Below are positions 1 to 5,415 of a DNA stretch of 6,984 bases, one piece after another. The stretch is from Nitrosarchaeum sp. (GTDB lineage: Archaea > Thermoproteota > Nitrososphaeria > Nitrososphaerales > Nitrosopumilaceae). Position numbers and translations under genes: made by a program. How positions within the stretch are numbered: the first letter of the stretch is position 1; each line of letters starts with the position of its first letter. The stretch is taken from the NCBI GenBank assembly GCA_013140415.1, contig JABFSW010000125.1:1-6984 (forward strand), written 5' to 3'. The notes under the pieces were generated by a model, which made no database searches, was not told where the DNA came from, and was given only the letters and a program-made list of their open reading frames with translations.

Positions 1-2
1 AA

Positions 3-530
3 CCATATCGAGAGAAAATTCCAATATATTTAGCTGCAGTTAACCAAAAAATGGTAGATTTGACATGGGAAGTTTCAGATGGTGTGATTTTTTATTTACG
101 ACCACTAAATGAAATGAAAAAAACCATACAGAAAATGCAAACAAAAAGAAAAATAGATGTCACATGTCAAATCATTAGTTGTGTATCTAATGATGCAGAA
201 ATTGCTATAACCCGTGCCAAACAAACACTTGCATTTTATATTTCTGTTGGAAAAATATACCGTGAATTTTTATCAAAAAATGGGTTTGAAACTGAAACTA
301 GAAACATTTTTAATGAATTCAAAATAACCGGATTTAAATCAAATCACGAATTAATTTCAGATAACATGCTAAAATCATTAACAATTGCAGGCACACCTGA
401 TCAATGTATTAAACAGTTACAAAAATTCCGTGAAACAGGAATAGATTTACCAACAATACAATTCAATCCGGTTGGAAATGTGATGGACTCTTTTAGATTA
501 TTTACCGATACCTTTTCTGAGGAAAAATAA
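3..530 (+). CDS. LLM-class (luciferase-like) F420/flavin-dependent oxidoreductase, C-terminal part; 5' end outside window
   Basis: The reading frame is open from the left edge, with the first full codon at 3. The codons before the first in-window ATG (51) encode IPIYLAAVNQKMVDL, matching the conserved 'P-[IV]-[YW]-[VL]-A-A' strand of luciferase-like TIM-barrel enzymes, so the gene starts upstream and the ATG at 51 is internal. About 175 C-terminal residues are present. Other family marks are 'SDGVIF' soon after and 'GTPDQCIKQLQKFRETGID' near the end, the usual GTP(D/E)QC-I helix. Members of this family include methylene-tetrahydromethanopterin reductase (Mer) and F420-dependent alcohol dehydrogenases. 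They use reduced F420 or FMN in the cytoplasm. The substrate cannot be read from this part. Its stop overlaps the thiolase start by one base (TAATG), so it probably belongs to the same acyl-CoA operon. A Mer-type name would be over-specific. Confidence 0.85.
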   Translation, partial: PYREKIPIYLAAVNQKMVDLTWEVSDGVIFYLRPLNEMKKTIQKMQTKRKIDVTCQIISCVSNDAEIAITRAKQTLAFYISVGKIYREFLSKNGFETETRNIFNEFKITGFKSNHELISDNMLKSLTIAGTPDQCIKQLQKFRETGIDLPTIQFNPVGNVMDSFRLFTDTFSEEK

Positions 531-1639
531 TGCCCAAAGTAGGAATCGTATCCTATGGAATCACAAAGTTTTCAAAGGATGACTCAAAAATTGAATCTGT
601 TTTATTAAAATCAACAAAAAACCTGTTTGATAACAGTCCTAACTTGAGCCGTAATGATATTGATGCTGTTTTAGTATCTACTAATAATAATTCCAAATAT
701 CTGTCTGCAATTTTATCTGAAATGTCTGGAATTGAGCCTAAAATTGCCCACTCCATTGAAAGCCTATGTAATTCTGGAACAAATGCAATCGTATCTGCAT
801 ATTCATACATTGTATCAGGATTAGCCGATGTAGTTTTAGTATCAGGAGCTGATAGATATGATAGTCCAGGACAAATTCTAGAGTGGGATAATTCTAGAGG
901 GGAATTCAAGCACCCTATTTTTTGGGCAAGTATTTTTACAAAATCATACAAGAGAGAATTTTCAGTTACTGATGAAGAACTGGCAATGGTGCCAGTAAAA
1001 AATCACAAACAAGCTCAAAACAATCCTAATGCACTTTCAGAAAAAACATATTCCTTAGAAGATGTGATAAACTCTAAAAAATTAACAGATGATCTTAGAT
1101 TGCTTGATTGCTCAAGACCATGTACTGGTGGAGCATCAATATTACTTGCTTCAGAAAATACATGCAAGAAATTCACCGATGTCCCAATTTGGATTACTGG
1201 AATAGGACAAAAAACAACTTCTGCTGGATTTACAAAAAATACTGCATTTAGTTCCATGGAATCAACACAAATTGCTGCATTAACTGCATTTAAAATGTCC
1301 AAATGCAACGTAAAAGATATAGATGTTGCAGAAGTTCATGATGCATTTTCTGTCTGTGAACCAATGGCTTTAGAATCACTAGGTTTTGCAGATAAAGGAA
1401 AAGGAATGGATGTGGTAAAAGAATTATACACTACAAACAATCTAAAAATTAATCCAAGAGGGGGATTGATTGGATCAGGACACCCATTAGGTGCAACTGG
1501 AATAGCACAAACCATTGAGATTACTCAGCAATTACAATCATGTGCAAACAAAAGACAAGTTGAGAATGCAAAAATAGGATTAGTTCATAACATGTCTGCA
1601 GCGGCTACATCATCAACAATTTTGGTCTTGGAAAGATGA
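530..1639 (+). CDS. Thiolase family protein (SCP2-type / archaeal acetyl-CoA C-acetyltransferase-like)
   Basis: This 369-residue cytoplasmic enzyme is predicted to form or cleave a beta-ketoacyl-CoA, for example acetoacetyl-CoA from two acetyl-CoA. The acylated cysteine is probably Cys80 in 'ESLCNSGTNA'. His270 lies in 'EVHDAFSVCE' and His318 in 'GSGHPLGATG', the usual second and third catalytic blocks. 'KNHKQAQNNPNA' (about 158-169) is typical of the SCP2-thiolase branch. The C-terminal block reads 'HNMSAAATSSTILVL', where relatives usually have a glycine-rich 'HN-x-GG-x-G'; this is a notable change. The ATG at 530 is favoured by a GAGG about 7 nt upstream and by coupling to the preceding gene. 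The next gene is DUF35, the usual structural partner of archaeal thiolases. In known archaeal complexes that pair also binds HMG-CoA synthase, which is absent here. In this phylum a thiolase is also needed for the 3-hydroxypropionate/4-hydroxybutyrate cycle, but the sequence cannot show that this is that enzyme. Confidence 0.9.
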   Translation: MPKVGIVSYGITKFSKDDSKIESVLLKSTKNLFDNSPNLSRNDIDAVLVSTNNNSKYLSAILSEMSGIEPKIAHSIESLCNSGTNAIVSAYSYIVSGLADVVLVSGADRYDSPGQILEWDNSRGEFKHPIFWASIFTKSYKREFSVTDEELAMVPVKNHKQAQNNPNALSEKTYSLEDVINSKKLTDDLRLLDCSRPCTGGASILLASENTCKKFTDVPIWITGIGQKTTSAGFTKNTAFSSMESTQIAALTAFKMSKCNVKDIDVAEVHDAFSVCEPMALESLGFADKGKGMDVVKELYTTNNLKINPRGGLIGSGHPLGATGIAQTIEITQQLQSCANKRQVENAKIGLVHNMSAAATSSTILVLER

Positions 1640-1953
1640 ATTTTGAGTCTGAGTTAAAAAAAGGGAATTTTACCATACCTGAGTGTATACATTGTAAAAA
1701 AATAATATGGCCGCCATCTGAATTTTGCAATCAATGTTTTAAAGAAGTTTCTTGGAGAAAAGGCTCACATGATGGTAAGATCATTGAATTTTCAAAACAA
1801 GGTAAAGATTATTTTTGTTTAGTAGAAATTGAAAATACCATAAAAATAATGGGAAAGATATCCTCTGGAATTCCAAATGTAGATCAACATGTCAAGATAG
1901 AAAGGTGTGGAATAAAAGATGAAAATTATTACTTTGAAATGTCCTTGATATGA
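1636..1953 (+). CDS. Zn-ribbon/OB-fold DUF35 protein, thiolase partner
   Basis: A 105-residue protein of the DUF35 (ChsH2-like) family. A rubredoxin-like zinc ribbon is visible as Cys17-x2-Cys20 and Cys31-x2-Cys34 ('CIHCKKIIWPPSEFCNQC'), followed by a short OB-fold-like beta region (about 45-103: 'GKIIEFSKQG', 'YFCLVEIENTIKIMGKI'). It is near the short end for the family (usually about 110-145 residues) but appears complete. Known archaeal homologues bridge thiolase and HMG-CoA synthase and share a CoA-binding channel; bacterial ones pair with acyl-CoA hydratases or thiolases. Here the ATG overlaps the thiolase stop (ATGA, 1636-1639) with GGAAAG just before it, so the two are translationally coupled and probably form a complex. 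The gene ends at TGA 1951-1953, immediately against the stop of the opposite-strand gene. Confidence 0.9.
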   Translation: MNFESELKKGNFTIPECIHCKKIIWPPSEFCNQCFKEVSWRKGSHDGKIIEFSKQGKDYFCLVEIENTIKIMGKISSGIPNVDQHVKIERCGIKDENYYFEMSLI

Positions 1954-1956
1954 TCA
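1951..1956. other. Abutting convergent stop codons (palindrome TGATCA)
   Basis: The TGA of the DUF35 gene (1951-1953) and the TGA of the minus-strand methyltransferase-like gene (1954-1956 read in reverse) sit side by side and form TGATCA. There is no intergenic room for a terminator, so each transcript must end inside the opposite gene. The 3' ends of the two mRNAs should therefore be complementary. Confidence 0.9.
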
Positions 1957-2778
1957 GGTAAATTTAGTATAGATATAAGGTGTATCAACTAGTTGATCAA
2001 AAGTCCAAATAGTTGGAAGTGAGGTAGTTTTTATTACTTTTAGACCATATTTGCCAATCAATGTACTCCATCCACCTTCAGATTGATTACCTGAAAGTTG
2101 TCTCTTTGAGTGAGTACCAGCAAAAACAATACCTGTATTTTTTTTAAGACTAGTTTTAGAGATTTTTTCTATAATGTTTGTTGCCAAAACATCTCCACCC
2201 ATTTGTGGCAATCCGCCAATAAAAAATACAGGATGTGTTAAATTCAACGAAGAGTAATCAAATTCAATAGCATCCACACAAATAGGATTAAAATTAACTT
2301 TTGTTGCAATTAAAATAGTATTTTGAAGTTCCACCAATACATCATCAATTTCAATACTTGTTGTTTGTAAATCTAAAATTTCTGCACAGTATGCAATTCT
2401 CCCATCCCCAGAACCAATGTCTACTAATTCTTTATAATCAAAACTTTTTGCAATCGATGCTGCAATATATGCTGAAAGAATCCAAGTTGGATAAAATGGC
2501 TGGCAGCTAGAGCCATGTTTGATACTATTAAGCCAGTATTCGTTAATGTCTCCTTCATACACTTTACACAAAATACCTGCGATTTTTTGTTCATAGGAAT
2601 TATGATAAATTGGGTTTTTTACAGCAAAATTATGCAGAGATTCCAAATGTTCATCATCTATTGGAAAAGATTCTGAAGCGGAAATGGGAATTAATTCCTG
2701 AATATGACTATGTCCTTCATAGGCTTGTGCAAATTCTTGTTTTAACATGACTAAATTTTTGGCAAGCTGTTCAAGCAT
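1954..2778 (-). CDS. Class I SAM-dependent methyltransferase-like protein, substrate unknown
   Basis: The 274-residue product has a Rossmann-type SAM site: motif I 'ELVDIGSGDGR', then the acidic end of strand 2 in 'TTSIEIDD' and an Asp in 'CVDAIEFDY'. A later strand, 'PVFFIGGLPQMGGD', would hold the post-motif region. The GSGDGR / IEID pattern resembles the Dot1-like/aKMT group of protein methyltransferases, but the remainder is unfamiliar, so no substrate is proposed. The N-terminal 120 residues (counted from the ATG) are helical and without a known domain. Start choice: the frame also opens at a TTG (2821-2823), 15 codons earlier. The ATG at 2776-2778 is preferred because a TATA-like stretch on the minus strand (2824-2836) would start transcription near 2800, downstream of the TTG. 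The gene is divergent from the secreted 3D-domain gene and convergent with DUF35 with no spacer. Confidence 0.65.
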   Translation of the reverse strand: MLEQLAKNLVMLKQEFAQAYEGHSHIQELIPISASESFPIDDEHLESLHNFAVKNPIYHNSYEQKIAGILCKVYEGDINEYWLNSIKHGSSCQPFYPTWILSAYIAASIAKSFDYKELVDIGSGDGRIAYCAEILDLQTTSIEIDDVLVELQNTILIATKVNFNPICVDAIEFDYSSLNLTHPVFFIGGLPQMGGDVLATNIIEKISKTSLKKNTGIVFAGTHSKRQLSGNQSEGGWSTLIGKYGLKVIKTTSLPTIWTFDQLVDTPYIYTKFT

Positions 2779-2823
2779 TATAAATATCTCTAAAATGGGA
2801 TTGATAAACGCATTGTGAAACAA

Positions 2824-2836
2824 CGATAAAAATACA
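2824..2836 (-). promoter_or_regulatory. TATA-like element of the methyltransferase-like gene
   Basis: On the minus strand the segment reads about 'TGTATTTTTATCG', an AT-rich TATA-like box. A start about 25 nt downstream would fall near 2803, giving a 5' leader of roughly 25 nt before the ATG at 2778 and excluding the TTG at 2823. This is inferred from spacing and composition only. Confidence 0.35.
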
Positions 2837-2864
2837 AGTTTTTAATCTTCTGATGTAATTATTT

Positions 2865-2879
2865 TCAGAATCATTCTGA
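2865..2879. repeat. Perfect inverted repeat 7-1-7 (operator-like), dyad 1
   Basis: TCAGAAT-C-ATTCTGA is a perfect 15-bp dyad with a single central base. It lies about midway between the TATA-like boxes of the two divergent genes, directly adjoining a second perfect dyad. The size and symmetry suit a dimeric helix-turn-helix regulator. No known regulator consensus was recognised. Confidence 0.6.
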
Positions 2880-2899
2880 CATATTGAAGATCCAATATG
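2880..2899. repeat. Perfect inverted repeat 7-6-7 (operator-like), dyad 2
   Basis: CATATTG, then the 6-nt spacer AAGATC, then CAATATG. This is a perfect dyad that begins at the base after dyad 1 ends. It ends about 28 bp upstream of the TATA-like box of the plus-strand secreted-protein gene. The two dyads differ in sequence, so they could be sites for two regulators or together form a structured element. Confidence 0.55.
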
Positions 2900-2927
2900 A
2901 TAAAAATTTATGTCACAGTTACTTTAA

Positions 2928-2935
2928 TTTTTATA
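2928..2935 (+). promoter_or_regulatory. TATA box of the secreted 3D-domain gene
   Basis: TTTTTATA is centred about 32 nt before the ATG at 2964. Transcription starting some 25 nt downstream would give a leaderless or nearly leaderless mRNA. No Shine-Dalgarno sequence is visible before the ATG, which agrees with this. Confidence 0.5.
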
Positions 2936-2963
2936 CCGGGAATTGAAATAAATTTGAATTAAA

Positions 2964-3710
2964 ATGAAAATTATTTTTACTGTTTTAGTTATCACACTAA
3001 TTACAGTTTCAATAATACCTGCATTATCACAATCACAAATTATATCAAATATTGATACTACATCTACAGCTCAGAATTGTAGTGATGGGTGGTATATTAC
3101 AGGATATTTTCTCCCAATAGAAATTAATTATTCATCAAAAATGATTCCAATACTAATTGATGGAAAAGCATATAGTTTCAAGAACGATTTTGTAAATGAA
3201 GTAAAAATTCAAGGATGGGGTAAAACTATTTCTGGAGAGTATTTAGGTTCGTATGATGGAAAATTTCATTTCAACAGTATTCCTTTAGATTCACTTGGAA
3301 ATAATTTGGCGGTTGGAAGCATAGCAGTTGATCCACAAATCATAAAACCCGGAACAAAAATCACAATTCCAACATTACTGCCACCTTGGAATCAGACTGT
3401 TTTTGACTCCAATGATGTTGGTCCTGCCATTATTGGAAAACATATTGATGTCTATACAGGAGAGGGAGTTGATGCCAGAAAGGAGGCATTTCGAATTACA
3501 GGATATGATAATTCTGTTTGCATTGTGAATAACTCAACACTGACAAATCAATCACCTAATGTTGTAATGCATTTGGATAATTCTACAAAGAAAATTCCTG
3601 AATGGGTGAAAAATATCTTTATTTGGTATGGACAAGATCAGGTTTCAGAAGGTGATTTGCTAAATGCAATCAAATTTTTAATTAATCAAGGAATTATCAA
3701 GATAAATTAG
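2964..3710 (+). CDS. Secreted 3D-domain (double-psi beta-barrel, MltA/YocH C-terminal-like) protein
   Basis: The 248-residue product starts with a signal peptide: Lys2, then a hydrophobic stretch to about residue 20 ('IFTVLVITLITVSIIPA'), with likely cleavage around 'ALSQS'. Residues about 80-187 fit the 3D domain, named for three aspartates: Asp123 in 'GSIAVDPQIIKPGTKITIP', Asp151 in 'SNDVGPAIIGK' and Asp162 in 'HIDVYTGEG'. In bacteria this domain occurs in lytic transglycosylases and resuscitation-factor-like murein hydrolases. Cys39 and Cys186 could form a disulfide. The last 40 residues ('KIPEWVKNIFIWYGQDQVSE' to 'LINQGIIKIN') match a short module often found at the ends of secreted proteins in ammonia-oxidising archaea. 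The protein is probably extracellular or pseudoperiplasmic. Since murein is not expected here, the substrate may be an envelope glycan, or the fold may only bind. Fold assignment is fairly firm; activity is unknown. Confidence 0.75.
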   Translation: MKIIFTVLVITLITVSIIPALSQSQIISNIDTTSTAQNCSDGWYITGYFLPIEINYSSKMIPILIDGKAYSFKNDFVNEVKIQGWGKTISGEYLGSYDGKFHFNSIPLDSLGNNLAVGSIAVDPQIIKPGTKITIPTLLPPWNQTVFDSNDVGPAIIGKHIDVYTGEGVDARKEAFRITGYDNSVCIVNNSTLTNQSPNVVMHLDNSTKKIPEWVKNIFIWYGQDQVSEGDLLNAIKFLINQGIIKIN

Positions 3711-3720
3711 ATTCTAAATA

Positions 3721-3731
3721 TTTTTTGTTTT
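3721..3731 (+). terminator. T-rich archaeal terminator after the 3D-domain gene
   Basis: TTTTTTGTTTT begins 11 nt after the stop codon at 3710. Archaeal RNA polymerase terminates on oligo-T runs in the non-template strand without needing a hairpin, and no stable stem precedes it. Confidence 0.5.
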
Positions 3732-3806
3732 CCTAAACATCAGACACATATAAGATAGAAAAATCTAACTCATAATATCATTTAATGTCAAAACCATTCT
3801 TATGAG

Positions 3807-3826
3807 AGGTTATTTTGTAATTACCT
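3807..3826. repeat. Imperfect inverted repeat just upstream of the hjc TATA box
   Basis: AGGTTATT, loop TTGT, AATTACCT: 7 of 8 positions pair. It ends 5 bp before the TATA-like element of the resolvase gene, where a repressor or activator could act. The symmetry is modest and could be chance in AT-rich DNA. Confidence 0.3.
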
Positions 3827-3830
3827 ACCT

Positions 3831-3843
3831 TACTATATCTAAA
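3831..3843 (+). promoter_or_regulatory. TATA box of the Holliday junction resolvase gene
   Basis: TACTATATCTAAA is centred about 24 nt before the ATG at 3860, the spacing expected for a leaderless archaeal transcript. No Shine-Dalgarno motif precedes the ATG. Confidence 0.5.
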
Positions 3844-3859
3844 CTAGACATAAAGAAAC

Positions 3860-4432
3860 ATGAGTAGTAAAATGACTTCAATTTCATTAACAAAACCAAA
3901 AGTAGTCATAGAAAAAACAATAAAGAAAGATAATAAAAAAATTGCACGAACACGTAGACAACGTGGATATCATTGGGAAGACACATTGGTAAAAAGATTC
4001 AATTCTGCTGAAAACTGGAAAGCTTTCAGATTAGGTTCTCCAAGTATAGCGTTACCTGATGTTTTAGCAGTAAATACTAAAAATAGCATAATTTTCACCA
4101 TAGAGGCAAAATCCGGTACAAGCACATCCCTTCCTGTTCCAGCAGATCAAATTGAGCGATGTCAGAAATGGATCAAGACATTTGATATTTATCATGATGG
4201 AAAAGTAATACTTGCATTCAAATTTCTTTCAAAAAAAAGAATAGGATTAGGTCAGTATGAAAATAGAGAATTGCGAGAATTTTACAAGATTTGGGATGAA
4301 TCAAAAGAGATAACAGATTGTGTTTGCACCTATGATGGAGAGGTATTTGCAAGAATCGATGGAAAAAGAGAGAAACTAGATCTTAAAGAACACCCAATGC
4401 CATTTAAAACAAAACACAGGTCTAGTGCCTAA
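3860..4432 (+). CDS. hjc: Holliday junction resolvase Hjc-type, with N- and C-terminal extensions
   Basis: A 190-residue protein of the archaeal Hjc family, metal-dependent nucleases of the PD-(D/E)XK fold that cut four-way DNA junctions in recombination and fork repair. The catalytic set is visible: Glu40 in 'GYHWEDTLVKRF', Asp67 in 'ALPDVLAV', Glu82 and Lys84 in 'FTIEAKSG', and the helix residue Gln97 in 'PADQIERC'. The stretch 'AFRLGSPS' corresponds to the basic/Ser loop near the active site. Classical Hjc proteins are about 120-145 residues. This one has some 35 extra basic residues in front of the core (Lys/Arg-rich 'KKDNKKIARTRRQR') and about 45 after it, including 'CVCTYDGEVFARIDGKREK'. 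The ATG at 3860 is preferred by TATA spacing; Met5 (3872) is an in-frame alternative. The family call is firm; the cellular role (repair or replication restart) is inferred from relatives. Confidence 0.85.
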   Translation: MSSKMTSISLTKPKVVIEKTIKKDNKKIARTRRQRGYHWEDTLVKRFNSAENWKAFRLGSPSIALPDVLAVNTKNSIIFTIEAKSGTSTSLPVPADQIERCQKWIKTFDIYHDGKVILAFKFLSKKRIGLGQYENRELREFYKIWDESKEITDCVCTYDGEVFARIDGKREKLDLKEHPMPFKTKHRSSA

Positions 4433-4461
4433 TTATCTAAAATAGTAGCAGAGTGTTTTTT

Positions 4462-4482
4462 AATGATTAATGATAAATGATA
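4462..4482 (+). repeat. Three imperfect 7-bp tandem repeats over the start of the next gene
   Basis: AATGATT, AATGATA, AATGATA run head to tail and include the possible ATG at 4470. The repeat places several ATGs in different frames (4463, 4470, 4477), of which only 4470 is in frame with the coding sequence. It may be a replication-slippage product. Confidence 0.5.
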
Positions 4483-4946
4483 TTATGGAAGAGGACAATT
4501 TGGCCGAATCTCCTATAGAATCCAATGAGATACACCCAAAGTCATTACTGGAGACTGTATCTGAATCAAAAGGAACCAATTCAAGAATAGTCTTTGAAGA
4601 ATTTACAGATGAGAGAACACTAGTCAGTTATGATGTATTTGGAAATAAACAAATGAAAATTAAAGTTCTAGAAGTTTCAGATGAAAACCCACCATCAAAA
4701 TGGAAATTCGGAGATCGTGTTAAAGTAAGCAAAATACTTGTCACAATAAAACACTTAACCTCACAAGAAATTGAGGAAGGAGAATTTGACATTGAGGCAA
4801 TAGAACGAGAATTGGCGGAAAAACGACATTATACATCAACAAACAGATGGATACCTACAACTGATATCAAAAATGGATACGTTGTAGGTTCAAGACATAC
4901 AACGTTAATCAGTGATGCATCGGCTTTGGATTACATAGTATTCTAA
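4470..4946 (+). CDS. Conserved-looking hypothetical protein, acidic N-terminus
   Basis: I do not recognise a family. The 158-residue product is soluble, with no signal peptide or membrane segment. Residues 1-40 are acidic and polar and probably disordered. Residues about 40-95 look beta-rich ('SRIVFEEFTDERTLVSYDVF', 'QMKIKVLEVSD', 'FGDRVKVSKILVTIKHL'), and a charged helix follows ('IEEGEFDIEAIERELAEKRH'). The end 'TTLISDASALDYIVF' is hydrophobic. The start is uncertain: ATG 4470 lies in a short tandem repeat, and ATG 4485 (starting MEEDNLAESP) would suit a leaderless transcript from the T/A-rich stretch at 4455-4464. It follows hjc by 37 nt with its own possible promoter, so co-function with the resolvase is not established. 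Confidence 0.7.
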   Translation: MINDIMEEDNLAESPIESNEIHPKSLLETVSESKGTNSRIVFEEFTDERTLVSYDVFGNKQMKIKVLEVSDENPPSKWKFGDRVKVSKILVTIKHLTSQEIEEGEFDIEAIERELAEKRHYTSTNRWIPTTDIKNGYVVGSRHTTLISDASALDYIVF

Positions 4947-4967
4947 CTTGATAAAATCGATGCATCA
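4913..4967. repeat. 10-bp perfect inverted repeat made of two GATGCATC palindromes
   Basis: TGATGCATCG (4913-4922) and its exact reverse complement CGATGCATCA (4958-4967) flank 35 nt that contain the stop codon of the upstream gene. Each arm itself holds the 8-bp palindrome GATGCATC, at 4914-4921 and 4959-4966, 45 bp apart. It could be a terminator or mRNA 3'-end stem, or a pair of protein sites upstream of the next promoter (4989-5001). Confidence 0.5.
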
Positions 4968-4988
4968 AACATCAACATATTTCAACTA

Positions 4989-5001
4989 AAAACCTTTAAG
5001 G
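4989..5001 (+). promoter_or_regulatory. TATA-like element of the 107-residue hypothetical gene
   Basis: AAACCTTTAAGG-type sequence centred about 28 nt before the ATG at 5024, again spaced for a leaderless mRNA. No ribosome binding site is seen between it and the ATG. Confidence 0.45.
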
Positions 5002-5023
5002 AACTGAATTTGAAATCTGAAAT

Positions 5024-5347
5024 ATGATCTCAAAGATGATAAAAGTTAATGGTACAGAGTTTAGACTCACATTAACTGATCAAGTAATTAGCCATGTAAA
5101 TAATCTCAAAAATCTGTATAATGCAGCATATGAAGATCCAGAGAGTTTTGAGGAAGTAAGTGCTGAGATTTCAAGTACCATTAATGAGATTGCAACTGCA
5201 GTAGAACCAGAAGCATCTGACAGTGATCTGGATGGATTAATTCAAGAAATAATAAAAGTTGTAGATAGTAAAGCAGCCGAAATGGAACAGGAATTAGCAG
5301 GGAAACCAGACAAACCTACTGCAAAAAAACATAAATCCAAAAAATAG
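5024..5347 (+). CDS. Small acidic hypothetical protein with lysine-rich tail
   Basis: Unrecognised 107-residue protein. It begins with a short beta-like segment ('MIKVNGTEFRLTLTDQVISH') and continues as mostly helical sequence rich in Glu/Asp, ending in a basic tail ('KPDKPTAKKHKSKK', about 94-107). It has no cysteines, signal peptide or membrane segment. The acidic body with a Lys-rich tail could suit a nucleic-acid- or protein-binding accessory factor, but this is a guess from composition. ATG 5024 is chosen for spacing to the TATA-like box; Met5 at 5036 is possible and would give a start 'MIKVNGTEF'. It is separated from the preceding gene by 77 nt with a strong inverted repeat, so it is probably transcribed alone. 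Confidence 0.7.
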   Translation: MISKMIKVNGTEFRLTLTDQVISHVNNLKNLYNAAYEDPESFEEVSAEISSTINEIATAVEPEASDSDLDGLIQEIIKVVDSKAAEMEQELAGKPDKPTAKKHKSKK

Positions 5348-5387
5348 AACCATTTGACCTGAAAATCAGAAAAATTTGCAGTATTAG

Positions 5388-5394
5388 TTATATT
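5388..5394 (+). promoter_or_regulatory. TATA box of the 38-residue Cys-rich gene
   Basis: TTATATT is centred 25 nt before the ATG at 5416. This supports the small gene being expressed as a leaderless message rather than being a chance ORF. Confidence 0.45.
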
Positions 5395-5415
5395 GTAAAT
5401 AGTCTATCAAAAGAC

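Noticed and set aside
553..951. Long minus-strand open frame inside the thiolase gene
   Set aside because: It lies wholly antisense to a well-supported thiolase with catalytic motifs; no motif or promoter supports it.
1015..1308. Minus-strand open frame inside the thiolase gene
   Set aside because: Antisense shadow of conserved thiolase sequence; no independent evidence.
2779..2823. TTG start extending the methyltransferase-like protein by 15 residues
   Set aside because: The TTG would lie upstream of the transcription start implied by the TATA-like box, and an ATG is available 15 codons on. It remains possible if transcription starts farther upstream.
3802..3867. 21-codon ORF overlapping the start of hjc
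   Set aside because: No composition bias or motif, and the predicted hjc promoter lies inside it; likely chance.
5359..5371. Small stem CTGA-AAA-TCAG after the 107-residue gene as a terminator
   Set aside because: Only four base pairs and no clear T-run follows; not distinguishable from chance.
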